Below are positions 17,895 to 29,543 of a stretch of 64,000 bases of DNA, piece after piece. How positions within the stretch are numbered: the stretch's first letter is position 1; the number at the start of each line of letters is the position of its first letter. Below the pieces are notes generated by a model that was given only the letters and a program-made list of their open reading frames with translations, was not told the DNA's origin and did no database searches. Made by a program: the position numbers and the translations under genes. Source of the DNA: Pseudogymnoascus destructans (taxonomy: Eukaryota; Ascomycota; Leotiomycetes; Thelebolales; Thelebolaceae); contig NW_020167539.1 in assembly GCF_001641265.1 (NCBI RefSeq), forward strand, positions 1 through 64,000, written 5' to 3'.

Positions 17895-17980
17895 CCCTAA
17901 AGAGTGGATAACTACGCAATATAATCAAGGGCTTGGAGCTACGAAGCAGATGACATTTGCTACCGTTTGCCATATTCGAT
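17895..17980 (+). pseudogene. Fragment of a pogo-type transposase DNA-binding region
   Basis: Reads EWITTQYNQGLGATKQMTF and ATVCHI, matching the HTH segment of the transposase at 41735 (KKWILEQYHLGLGATRNMIF). Only about 85 bp are recognisable. Confidence 0.6.
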
Positions 17981-18435
17981 GGCCAAAACCACTGCCTTCA
18001 TATAGTTGGCCTTAGAAATGTGTGTGGTGTGAGTCTCCATCGATACGCTCTTGCTCTTCTTGCAACCCGTCAAGTTCGCTGCCGAGATAGCAAGGAAAGC
18101 ATCAGCCACAGCAGAAACCATGTGCCTGCCATTCACATCATTCCATGCCACATCACAATGCGTGGTTTTCTCGACATCGGCCAGTCATCTGGCATTGTTG
18201 CACGTGGATACGCGCATGTCATGGGTGGCAGCGCCTCAAAATCCCTTCCTGCAGCTGTCTTACCCACCTCCAAGACAATGACAACAGGTGTCCAGCATGG
18301 CAGCCTCATCGCAAATAGACACCGGGTTGTCAAGTTGTAGGCTTCATCATTATCCACAGTGAAAATGATCCAAGAAATCCAAGGGATCCAAAGAAAGTTC
18401 CAAGAGCCTTAAGGGTCATTAGCTCTGATCAGAAG
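17981..18435. other. Unassigned region with open frames on both strands
   Basis: Frames of 127 codons (plus, 17957-18340) and of 74 and 63 codons (minus, 18133-18357 and 17960-18151, offset by a one-base shift) overlap here. Base composition is less AT-rich than the neighbouring repeats, so it may be a fragment of a former gene. I recognise no family. Confidence 0.3.
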
Positions 18436-18912
18436 AAGAACCATCTCCTAGGTTCCTACCCTATAGGAAGTGAAAGGAGGTCCAAGGTCAGACTACCCCT
18501 ATTTACAAATTATGTCATAACTTAACCAATCTTGTGGGTGACTAAGGAGCGATGACGTGTAATGAATCATAGAGGGTTGTAGAAGCTTTTGGAGCTATCG
18601 TTCATGTTCCTAGGCCTCTAGTTGATAGAGATATGTCATGTGTAGTATTAGCCCAGTAACTAAGGAGTGATGTCATGTAATTAATCATAGAGGGTTGTAG
18701 AGATATGCTATGTGGTCATATCGGCCCAGTAACTAAGGAGCAATGACGTGTAATGAATCATAGAGGGTTGTAGCAATCGTTGAGTAGTATTGCTCTTGTT
18801 GTTGGTGTGACAAGCCAAAATATGTATAGTGACTTGTAGGTTTGAGGAGGAGATTTCTAAGTTTGCTCTTGAGTTTGATAGCAAACTGAGTGCAATGAAT
18901 GTCAGTATGACA
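18436..18912 (-). repeat. Truncated LTR of the gypsy B family
   Basis: Reverse complement of the LTR beginning at 60698: it starts TGTCATACTGACATT at 18912 and stays alignable to the CCTATAGG...AGATGGTTCT stretch at about 18436. Like the other copy it holds repeated CTATGATTCATTACA...GTCATCGCTC blocks. The 3' part of the LTR is missing. Confidence 0.75.
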
Positions 18913-19702
18913 ATATTGCCGTCACTACAGTGGTGCTTTTGTTGGCCTGTATTCTTGGCCTCTACCGTCGTAGAGGTATTTCCTTGCTGGTAAGCTGCTG
19001 CTGCCATCTGAATTTGTCACTGAAACCTGGTTTCGGTGATAGAATCCTACTTGGGCATGGCCTGGATTCGTGAGAGTGAGGGTTGGCTGGGTTGACAGTC
19101 TCGAGGTAAGACGCACACACCGGGGCTCCTCTTCCTGCTGTCTTACTTCAGTTGACTAGCTGATTGATTGATTAATTGATTATATGCTAACTACTCTTTA
19201 TATAGGTTTCTCCTAAGTCTGGCTGCGACTCCCCAACGCTGTTGATGCTCTCCTTTTTTTGGGAGGCCAAGCTGGTGACCCCCCTGCCCCCAAACCGTGC
19301 CGGAACTGCTGGCCACGCCGGCGATGGTTCATTCCAAGTACCGCCAACTTCTGGCATTGGTAATACCTCGAAGATGGTGCCATCACTGTTTACGGCCTCG
19401 AAAATGCTGCTATCACTATGGCCATTATATCGCAGTTTTACGGGCAATTACAGCCCAATCCAGGCCACCGAAGAAGGATCGAAAACAGTGAGTCAATTTT
19501 ACTACTCTACTATGGTTTCTTTTCTATTTATTGGTGCTTGGCGTCGACCGTTTGGGAGGAATTACCGTTGGCATGAGAAACGGGTGGTGCCACCGGAGCA
19601 TGGACCAAAAATCATGATGGGAACACCAGCCAATTTTGGTGACAGTCCCCGTTACTGTCGTGCTGCCCTTATTCAATTACGTGAAATCCCGGTAAGGTAT
19701 AT
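18913..19702. other. Unassigned region
   Basis: No recognisable gene. The longest frames (166 codons plus at 19242; 86 codons minus at 19187) carry no motif that I know. It sits between two repeat relics and is probably decayed mobile DNA. Confidence 0.35.
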
Positions 19703-19990
19703 AACGTCCCTCTTGTCCTATAGCTCCTGTGCTACTTGTTAACTAAGTGATCCTCCTTGCTATAGTTGTGTTTTTTTAGCTCTCTAGCGCTTGCTTAGCA
19801 CTTCATTTGCCTATTGTAGGTTTTGGTTCTCTGCTTTTAACAATGCTAATTAATGCATTATTTACAATGCACCCTTTGTAAACTAGTTAACAACTGTATA
19901 GATTAAGGTTAAAGAGCTATTTTAATGATGTGTAATTTAGTTTCAATGAAGGTAGACTGTAATGAGGCTTTAGTTAGGTTATTTAGTGGC
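19703..19990 (-). pseudogene. Heavily mutated pogo transposase relic with RIP-like changes
   Basis: Aligns without large gaps to 54893-55185, the coding 3' part of the minus-strand pogo copy at 54632-56472. Differences are nearly all G-to-A or C-to-T. Examples of reference versus relic: CTGTAGTCGTG to CTATAGTTGTG, TGTCGCAGG to TATTGTAGG, ATTGATGC to ATTAATGC, ACTGGTCAACAG to ACTAGTTAACAA. Most changes fall at CpA/TpG or CpG sites, the pattern of repeat-induced point mutation. No frame survives. Confidence 0.85.
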
Positions 19991-20210
19991 TCTTAGGGGC
20001 TGAAGCGCCATGTCCATCCCTAGAACGAAGTATGGAAACAAAATATAACACCGAAAGCCATCATATCAATCATATCCTGTTCCATCCAACCATCATATTC
20101 CTTCCAATCAAAGAGGCCCAAAAAAGCCGCCATAACCCCCTCCAAATTGCACAAGTGATCAGAGAACCCTCTCCTTACACCAACATCATCCTTCCCCAGA
20201 AACAGAACAC

Positions 20211-20624
20211 TTATAACCCCATCCTCTCCTCAAGCCCCTGCCAAAACACCGCTGGCCTCGGCTCCAAAACCCCAATCTCCGTCCCAAAATCGCGCTCCTC
20301 CTCCTCCAAATCCACCAGACTCGACTGTCTCGACAAGATGCTCCTCACCGTCGCAACTGGTGACTGCTGGCGGCGCGCCGTGCGCGGCTGGTGTCGACTA
20401 AGCGGGTTGTAAGGCAACGAGCTGAGATCACCGACGGGACTTGCGCTTGAGCTTGAGGTAGCTGAGGGCGCGAAGGAGCCGTGCGGGTTCCAGGATGCGG
20501 ACGCGGTGGAGGGGGTGCGCGAACGCGTGCCGGATGCTGTGGAGGAGCGGGAGGAGCGGAAGGAGGAGCGGAGTGAGGCGAGGGAGAATGTTGAGCGGAG
20601 AGGGGGAAGGGCAGAGTGGCGCAT
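20211..20624 (-). CDS. Hypothetical serine-rich small protein
   Basis: 137 residues. The N-terminal half is rich in Ser, Arg and Pro and probably disordered. The C-terminus is more ordered, with SLVDLEEEERDFGTEIG and PRPAVFWQGLEERMGL. The acidic stretch followed by a PRPxxxWxGLEERM ending resembles a family of short uncharacterised proteins in filamentous ascomycetes, by memory only. It lies at the telomere-facing edge of the unique gene island. The ATG at 20624 is the first in frame. No domain or function is assigned. Confidence 0.5.
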   Translation of the reverse strand: MRHSALPPLRSTFSLASLRSSFRSSRSSTASGTRSRTPSTASASWNPHGSFAPSATSSSSASPVGDLSSLPYNPLSRHQPRTARRQQSPVATVRSILSRQSSLVDLEEEERDFGTEIGVLEPRPAVFWQGLEERMGL

Positions 20625-22202
20625 TTTGGGTGAGAGTAATAGTGATGTTGCGGAGTATTGGTGAGGGGCTGTAGGTTTGTTCTTATCGAGCGTGTGGTCG
20701 AAGTGGTATATGTGTGTTTACCGTATTATTCTCAGTCGATTGCCGTGAGATTGAAAGATGGGTGGAAGCCTGGTATGTAGTGTGTGAAATAAAGAGGTCC
20801 AGCCGAAGAATCTTAGTTGGGTATGTAATATAAAAACGCTCAATGTCGAACCCCAAAAGCACCTGGCTTGTATAATAATCTGAACGAATGTCTTGCGTTT
20901 CTGTCTTCAACGCACTCTCTCAAGAAATCTTCGAATTCGTCACAAACAAAATTACCACCGTTTACCTTTCTCTCTCTCTCCAGAACTCGGAAAAGCAATC
21001 GCATTATAAGATGAACTGCCCCCCCGCCCCGGCCCCCTCTGAGACACCGCCCACCATGGCACCACACCCACATATCGACGCCTGCCACGCCTGCTACGCC
21101 GCTGATACACGCGCACTGGCCATCTTTCGTCATATTTTCATGGGCGAGGCCGCTGAAGAGGCGGCCCCTTAAACACCCCTGGCACGGCTCTGTGTCGCAT
21201 GACGTTCGCTTAGGGAGGCACGCTCCGCCGGGTAATGCGTCCAGTTTCGAAGTTGGGGACGAATATTGGGTATATTTTTGAATTCTTTTGCGGTTTTTGG
21301 AACAGTGGCGCGAGGGGGGTGATTATAATAAATAGATAGAAATTGGGAAAATCACTCTGACAAAATGTGATTGTTCGTGGTGGAGTTGGCGGTTTGGTGA
21401 GGATGTTTATCATGATGCGAGGTGTTTGTGCGGAGTCAGGGGCTACAAGAGTTTCAGAGACTCTCGGCTGCCACTAAACACCACCTCAGCACCGTGGCAG
21501 TGCAAACAGTACCTGATAGAGTGGGGAAAATCAAGGGGCGATCAGAAACATTTTCTTATCACCATACCCATACTACTCTACCTGTACGAGCTCACCAAAA
21601 AAGCATCTGCCGCCACCGCGATCCCAGCCAGAACAACTCAGCCGGGGATATCTCGTCCCTCCTCCAACCGCCGTGAAACACCGTTTGCAGTCTATCGTTA
21701 CTCTACGCTCCGCATCACCAGCACAACAGGCATGATTCACCTTCCCTCCGCGACGCCACAAACATCGCCTGCAAAAAACAGTCTGATCATTTCATCTAAG
21801 GTATCATGCTTTCTATCGGTACTATACAGCCCCCTCCCTGCCTGGACTCCCTATCATCCCCCCTCCATCACCATCCCCGCTCTCACGCTCAATGCACACC
21901 CCGTCCCCAAAAACAAAACCATCATGCGCCAAAAACTCCACGCCATGCACCCATCAGGGCCTTGTCCCCTTGTGGCGGAATCCAAAAGCAGCCTCGCTGC
22001 GCCTCCCAGAACAGGAAGTCAGCTGCAGAGGCATCAACGAAGAGTGCAAAAAAATGAACCCGTAACTTAAGCCATTAGCCAGGCCACACCCCCCCAACCA
22101 CAAATACACCCCGCTCATCAAACGTCTCTCATGCCTTGCATGCACCCCGCCCAGCGACCCATCGCATAGCATCACATGACACCGCCCATTACACCACTGC
22201 TC
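20625..22202. other. Intergenic region between the small hypothetical gene and CCH1
   Basis: 1.58 kb without a supported gene. Overlapping frames on both strands (minus 20840-21133, plus 20888-21172, plus 21426-22070) show no motif. The plus frame from the ATG at 21012 (NCPPAPAPSETPPTMAPH..., 53 residues) is the only one preceded by promoter-like pyrimidine-rich sequence; I do not call it. Confidence 0.4.
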
Positions 22203-25200
22203 TCACGTCCTCCTATCCCCCGACTTCCTTGTCGTGTAGCTCCGTCTCATACTCGCCCCCCACGCACTGTCATTAAACGCCTCCACAGCCATCTCCCCCG
22301 CCATACTGCCACTGCGACTGTGCATTCCCTCCCTCCGCGCGGGAACCATATCACTCATATCCATCGCTGCGCCACTAACCGAGCTATTCGTCCGATGCGG
22401 TCGCAATCTAGGGCTGCGACTCGGACTGCTCGTACCGCTGCCGAGCCCGCTAATGGCCCCGCGACTGCCGCGACTGTCAACACTGCCATCGCGTGAATGC
22501 AGCCCACCCATCCCCAGCCCACCGATCATATCGCGCAGGCTGGCGTGTCCGTCTGAGAAATCCACTGTCGCGCGCATCGAGCGGCGGGTTTCGTCGCCGT
22601 CGGCGGATACGGCGACCGAGCGAGCGTCGGCGTCGTCGCCCTCGACGAAGATCTCGGGTACGGGGAAGGTCGAGATCTCGGTGATGCGCGAGAGTGAGTG
22701 CCGGTTGAGGTGACGCCGGAAGCGGCGCGCCCAATACATGGTATCGAAGAAGCCGATGACAACGCGGCGATGGACTTCCTCTTCGACGCGCTGGAGGCGG
22801 GCGCGGCGGCGGAGGAACTCGTCGAGTCTGTATTTTGTTAGCTATTTGTATAAAGAAGTAGTGGGGTTAGGGTATGACTTACTTCAAGCTCTTGTTGTCG
22901 CTGATGATGTTGTAATGCGCGAGGATCATAAGCACGCTCGTGAACGAAATACCCACCTCCGGGTCTGCGGAAACCATCACCTCCTCGTAGAAGATATTAT
23001 ACAAGTGCCTCCGCTCCCTCACCTTCTGCCCATCAATCCGCGCGATCCGATCGTTGAGCTTCTTGAGATCAATTCCCATGGCACCACTTGTAGTCGCCAC
23101 GGACGTCGTCCTTGACCCCATCGGCTGGGCCTGCACATCCTCCAAGATACGACGTACAGAGTCCTCCTCATCATAAATACGCATCGCAAAGATTCCCGAC
23201 AGCTCGCCGAGCAAGCGTGGAAATTCTTCCTTGGTGATATACCCCGTTCCATCCGGATCAAACGTTGCCCACGCCTGCTTGAAGCGGCGCGTCTCCTCGC
23301 GGTTGACAATCTCGTGCCCGCTTGACCGCTGGTACACGTATGAGAAACTCTCGTAGATGAGCGACACGAACAGCGACACGAAAATGTACATGCTTAGGAT
23401 GTTCCATGAGATGAACAGTGCATAGGCCCACGACGAACTGCCGCAGTCACTATCGAAGAAGGTCGTACCCTCCACGCAAAGCGGCGGGCGCATGTTCGCG
23501 TAGTCCATCATGATCTGATTCCAGCCCTCGCCGACGGACATGCGGAAGAGCACGATAAGCGCACGCGGGACGTCGCGAAAGTTTAGGTTGTTGGTGCCTT
23601 GGCTGCCGAAGCGCGTGAGCCCGAAGGTCTGCGTCATGGCAATGGCGTAGACGAGGAAAAGGATAAGCCAGGTCGCGAGGAGATTGCCAATGCTGGTCAG
23701 TGACGCGGCGGCGGTCTTGAACAACTGGTCCAACGCGTTGTTGCGGGGAATCAGGAGCAACGCGATGGAGACAAGGAAGATGTTATGTAGCTGATACAGC
23801 GTAACAGAATCATTCTTGGCAAATACCAAAACAGTCGTGACCATTGTCCCCGTTACCGAGACTAGGGAATACAGATCCCACGAGCTGCGCCTGAAACGCG
23901 GCCACGTGAGACCGACAATCCGAATAACGATGTTTGCCATATATATGACAGTGAAGAAGAGGAAGAGTGCGTCTCTCGTCCGCGTCCACCAGAACGGCTC
24001 GGGGTAGTACTCAAGCATCAACAGTATCAGATGAAGTACCAGTGTAATAGTGACCGTCCGGCTCCAGAGCCCATGCTTCTGCACAGCCTTCTTATAGCAC
24101 CAATCCTTCCACTTCGGCTTGCTTTTAGTTGACGGCCTCTTCGATGGGGCCACCTGCCGCAGCAGCTTCCGCAGTTCCATCCACGACCGCTGCTCGGCCG
24201 TCAGGAACGCCACGCCCGTCTGCTCCGTATATGTGCGCATGAAGACGGAGATGAACAGAGTCAGGACGAACACAGTTGCCATCAGGTTGAACACCACGAA
24301 GAACACCGCGTTGCCCTGCGATGCAAAGTCCCGCGGCTGCAACCCGCGGCCCACGATCGACTGCGCGCTCCACATCACGTCAATCCAGCCCTCTTGCGAC
24401 ACGATCTGGAAGAGGATAAAAAGCGAGCTGCCGAAGTTGTCAAAGTCGTAGTAGGGGTTTGCGGGCACCCGCGGGGCAGGGAACGTCCAGTCGCTGCTGA
24501 AGGGTGAGCTGTTGAATTCACCGACGCAGTCAGAGAGATTGATGATGCCGCTCCCGCCGTCATTGCAGACTTGCATTTTGCCGTTGAAGAGATTGACACC
24601 GTAGATGGCGAAGGGGATCAGCAGCGATAGGGAGACGAATATAGCAGAAAGGACTCGCCACCCTGCGACGAAGATGACGGAGTGAAACGTATCTCTGGCG
24701 CTGTCACTGATATGCAGTAAGCGCAGAGCTCTGAGAGCCTTGAACGCCCCAACTGCTCTCGATATAGCACCGTCATTCAAGAACGATGTAATCACATTAA
24801 TCCACAGAGTAATAAGCACCCATCCGTCAATGAAACCCCATAAACTGCGGAAATAAGCATTCGGCGTCCAGAAACACCCATCAGCAATCATCTTGATAAT
24901 AGCTTCAACGCTGAACACTGCCGCGAACGCCATATCCGTCCAAACGAACCAGTTCCGCAACGCAAAATTATGCGTCTCAAAATACTCCTTCTGGTACAAC
25001 GGTGTCGTCACACACGCTAGAACCACCATCGTCAAGATCGCCGCATAGATGAATGCTGAGAATGTATACCACACGATTTTGTTTGGTTCCACGCCGTCGA
25101 TGCGCTCTGCACCGCGCCCCGGACCCACGATCCGCTGGCAGAACCGCCGTATTGGGTTGTCCGGCTTGAACAGGAACATTGCCGTGTTGTAACTCGGGTG

Positions 25201-28200
25201 GCGGTTGAGATAGTCGCGCTGGGCGCGCTTGCGTAGTGCAGTTGCTGACACAGCTTCGCGCGCCATAGTGCGCGGGTCAAGGCCCTCGGCGGCATTGGTG
25301 ATTCGAATACTCGAGTAGAATGGGTTGGGTTCGCGGTGCCAGACTTGCGTGACAAACTTGCCCCATAGCCCTGACAGGGAGCCTGGGGCGATTTCAGGCG
25401 CGTTGTCAAAGGTGTGAGAGGTGTTTAGGCCGGGCTGGGGCTCGCCGCTCTCGTCATCGAGGAAGTCACGCACAACGGAAGCTTTGAGCAGCATTTCCAT
25501 TGTGGACTGGCCATAGTCGAGCGGGTCTTTGGCCTTCTTGGTCTTGCCAAAGCGGAAGATGGTTGAGAGGGAGAGATTGCTCGAGGAGCTGCTGACATCT
25601 TTCTTCTGTAGGAAGGCCTTGACCTGCTCGAGGCGCTTTTCGTCCTCGGACACGTCGAAATTCTCTTGAATGACAGCAATAAACATATTTATTAGAATAA
25701 AGTACGCCAGGATGGACCAGCCAATAATGAAACTTGCGCCCATCCACGCCGTATTGTGGTGATCGTTATATGTTTGCACATTGTACAGGATGCTCGTCCA
25801 GTTCTCACTCGACAGGATTTGGTACAGCCCCAGGAACGCATTCCAGATCGAGAAGAACGTCGTACGCACCGTGTTTCCATCCGAATCGTACGCCGGTATA
25901 TCGCCCCTAAACATCTGCACCGCCAGGATTGAAATCAGAAACGTGATCAGGAACACGAACAGCACCAGGTTCAGGATACCAGTCGCGTTACCCAACATCT
26001 TCTCGATAAGTTTTCGCGTGATCGGCACCGCCCAAACGACACGGTAAACTCGAAGGATCTGGAACACGGTAAGCCAAGCATACGGCTGCCCTGAGTTGCG
26101 GATCGGCGGTAAGAGGATGACGGTCGTGACAATGGCGAGAAGTGTGTCGAAACCGTTCTTCCAGCTGCGCGGGAACTTGCGGAAGTCACTGGCAAGGCGG
26201 AAGAAGATCTCGATGTCGAGCGCGAAGGTCACCATGATCTCGGCCACGAAGATAAAGTTCGCGCGCCTTACGGACATAGTCGCGCTGCGGCAGGCTTGGC
26301 TCACTATGCCAAACATGATGACAAGGATCCAGAACCAGAAGGATTGTCTGTAGATCTTCTTGAGAACGGTGGAACGACTGCGGGGCTTGACTTCCTCGAC
26401 AACGGCGACGGGGGTGTTGATCATTGTGAAGGCGCTTCGCTTACTCTCCTCTCTAATGACTTGGAAGGAGGACGTGATGACGGCGATGAGTAAATTAGTG
26501 AGCCACAGCAACATGATAACGATCCCGGCTGCGAAGAATAGCGCTGCAGCTAGGTAATCGGAGTTCGTAGTGTAGTACATCAAATCCGTAAACGTATTCG
26601 CGCTCATGATAACAAAGACAAGCTCCAGCGAGTTGACAATGTTGTCGAAGCTGACTGTTCCATTATACAGTGATTCGCCTTCAATACAGAGGGAGCCTCG
26701 AGGACAAAGATAACCCTTACTCGCACGGGCACCACTCGTCCCATCCTCGAAGGTCCACGGAAGTGCAATCCCCGATATCTTATCAAGATGCCCACCACAG
26801 AGCTTGAAATCTTTTGTGTAATTCGACTGCCCCTGCGGATCAACCCATGTGCACGTGCGACTGAAACTTGACTTGAACGCCTGTACGCCCACAATGGCAA
26901 AGAGCAGCCAAAAGAAGCCGATAAGAAAGGACACGTTGACCAGCAACGGAGCTGCTTTCTTCAAGCTCTTGAGGATGATAGCCGTACCATTCGTCAGCCA
27001 CAGCAGTCGAAGGATTCGCAGGCAGCTAATCATTTTGAACAGGTATAGATGCTTCCGCATCTCCACCCCCGTGATTCCGATAGCGAAGGATATCCAAAAC
27101 GCAACAACGGCAACGATATCGATTCTGTTCAGCGAGTGGCGGAAAAATGCTCGCCGCGCGAGCTGGTACCGCTGCTGCTCCTCTACTGTAGTGGGATACG
27201 CCACTGGGGTTTTCATCGCTGTTGTAAACGTCCGACTGATAGCTTCCGAGATAGGGGGCGCATCAAGGTGCCTCGGCACTCTGACGGACTGCTGCCTCCG
27301 CGGCCCAAAGAAAGTCATATACTTGGACATGAATGTAGTCTTAAGCCCCTGGTTCACATCCGTGCGCGTACTGTACTCCTCCGCGTTGAAGAAGAATCCC
27401 GACACGATGATCTTGGCCGTGATCTCCAGCGTGTAAATTGCAAACAATGCCAGCATTGCGTAGTCCATGGGCGAGCCGCTCCAGGTGTTCGGCTTGGGGT
27501 CCGTGAACGAGTCCTTGCTCGATTCCACCGCCAGCAGAACCGTCTGTAGGATTATCAGTATTAGTATTATCGGCTCCGTCCACGGGTGCACTAGGAATTC
27601 GCAGAGGCGCATCCGTATGTAATTGTCTGGCGCAAAGACGCGCAGGCTGTTCCCTCGTAGAGGGTTCGTAATCGGCCACGGTGGCGCTGCCGGCTCCTCG
27701 AGCAGTTCGGCTGTAGGGGTCGACGGGACCTTCTCGATGGGCAGTTGTTGCATCTCAGGTCCATAATCCGTATTCTCCTCGTCCGTGACAAGTATAGGCG
27801 GAAGCCCGGAATTAGGCAGCGTTTCATCTGCTGAGTCCTTCCTTCGATATGCCGGCTCAGGCAGCTCGGCGTCATTACTGAAATTAACCACTCGCTGTGA
27901 CATAGCGCGCATCATAGACCCTGCCCGTGTCAACGGCCCTGCGTTCGACGGCGACGGCGACGGTGACAGACGCCGCGAATCTGGACTCAGACTCTTCCCA
28001 AAGCTGCGTGACCGCTCCCGCCCGCCACCCCGCCCGTTCGGCAATGACCCCAGGTTATCACCCAGCCGCGACTGGCGCGACGTCTGTGGGGAGTCGAAGC
28101 GTACGCTCTGGAAACTGGTGCGGTCCCGGTCTGAAGACTGCCTCGGCGTCGAGGGGTTTGGCGCCCCGCTGATGGGTGCAAGGTAATTCGAATCCGTGAG

Positions 28201-28692
28201 CCCGACCTGATCCGAGTCGGTTGTAGTATTAAAATACCCATCCCCCATATCCCCGTATGTCTGCGGACCATTAGGCGAATTGCCCACATCTCCCCGTCCG
28301 TAACTCGGGCCATACGGGTCCGGACTCCGCGGCGACGTCGGTTGGTTACTCGACGGCATGCTCAGTCCGACGATGGCCATCTGGAAGGCATGCGAGTTTT
28401 CCACCGGCGAGCCGCCCGACAGCTCGTCCTCCGCGCTCGGTTGCATGTGCTGGCCGCTCGGCAGCAGCACTCGCAGCGTCGGGCTCGGCGAGCTGTCGTC
28501 TAACCGCGAGTATCGTACTGCTGAGCCCTGCGTGGCTGCATTGCCAGTCATGAGGCTGCGGCCTCGGGTGTGTCCCCTGTGCTCACCCTCGCTGGGGCCA
28601 GCGTCAGTGTCGGGGGGGCGGGAGAGGTTCTGGAGGGGTATCGATTGCGGCGGGGACTGGGAATGCCGCGGCGACGGGTTGTTGGATGCCAT
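22203..28692 (-). CDS. CCH1: High-affinity voltage-gated calcium channel alpha subunit Cch1
   Basis: Two exons, 28692-22883 and 22827-22203, joined across a 55-bp intron (donor GTAAGTC, acceptor ACAG) so that SLK continues as LDEFLRRRAR; total 2,144 residues. Four six-helix channel repeats follow a ~370-residue disordered N-terminus. S4 helices include SCLRILRLLWL (I), QILRVYRVVW (II) and FKALRALRLLH (III). Pore loops carry SSENW (II, ~962), SQEGW (III, ~1432) and VGEGW (IV, ~1721); repeat I (~697) has SANTF with no acid at the matching place. An EF-hand (DPDGTGYITKEEF) lies near 1812-1825. Cch1 works with Mid1 in the plasma membrane for calcium entry on stress or store depletion. Without the intron the last ~207 residues are lost. 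No lesion seen. Confidence 0.95.
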
Positions 28693-29543
28693 TGCGTCGG
28701 CGCGCTGGTGGTTGAGGTTCAGGTGAGGAGGTGAGTGAGGTTCGGAAGTTGGTGGTTCCTGGGGAGACGTACGCGCGACGGAGGCATACGAGGCGGCGAT
28801 CTCCTTATCGATTGGAGCTCATGATGCTGACACTATAGAGGGAGAGAGTATTCGCCGCGTGCAGAGAGTTGGTACGGTAACGGACCGTTTAAATCGTAGA
28901 TTGGATGTTCCTGAGGGTCGTTGAAGGTGTCGGGGTCGTCGATGGCAATGGCAGCTCTGGGGCGTGTTTTGAGGTTGTTGAAGGGACGGGTTTTGGGAGT
29001 TTTGGGGTTATGCGGTTCAGCTTTCGCGACACTGGGGTCTGACGTCCTGGGCTAAAAATAGAAAATAGAAAATAGAAAATAGATTTGGAGTATTTATTGT
29101 TGCAACGACGAAGACAAGATCAACAAGAGGGTAAAAATAATTCAATTATTTCCACAATTTGAATACAGTGATTGTATACAGCTAGAATTAAATGTAAGAA
29201 GTTAGGATAAAAATGCTCTTTACCGTCGAAAAACATCATTTTTCATGTGGAGCGTCTTTAATTAACTTAGTGCCTTTAATTACTTTTAATTACTGGCTAT
29301 TTCCGGCTTGGCGGCGAGGAGCTATACGAGAACGTGTATAGGGATAATGGCGATAGCATGGAGAACTCCATCTCTAGTATTTGGTACCCCACGTTCTAAA
29401 GTTCTAGAGACTAATCAGATGACAATAATACTCTTCGATAACTGGTAGGTCTATCGAATCTCTGATCATCTACGTATATCGTACATCCTCATCCCATCAC
29501 GTCCCTCCTCCATATCAAATTCCCATCCCCAACGTCTGAACCC
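28693..29543. promoter_or_regulatory. CCH1 upstream region and 3' flank of the DDT-PHD gene
   Basis: 851 bp without a gene. The CCH1-proximal 350 bp are GC-balanced and hold its promoter and 5' leader. Near 29055-29083 the unit AAATAGAAA is repeated about four times. The rest is AT-rich and would hold the 3' UTR of the next minus-strand gene. Confidence 0.5.

Noticed and set aside
21426..22070. 214-codon plus-strand frame upstream of the CCH1 3' end
   Set aside because: No motif, no good start codon, and overlapping frames of similar length on the same strand. The composition looks like pyrimidine-rich noncoding DNA.
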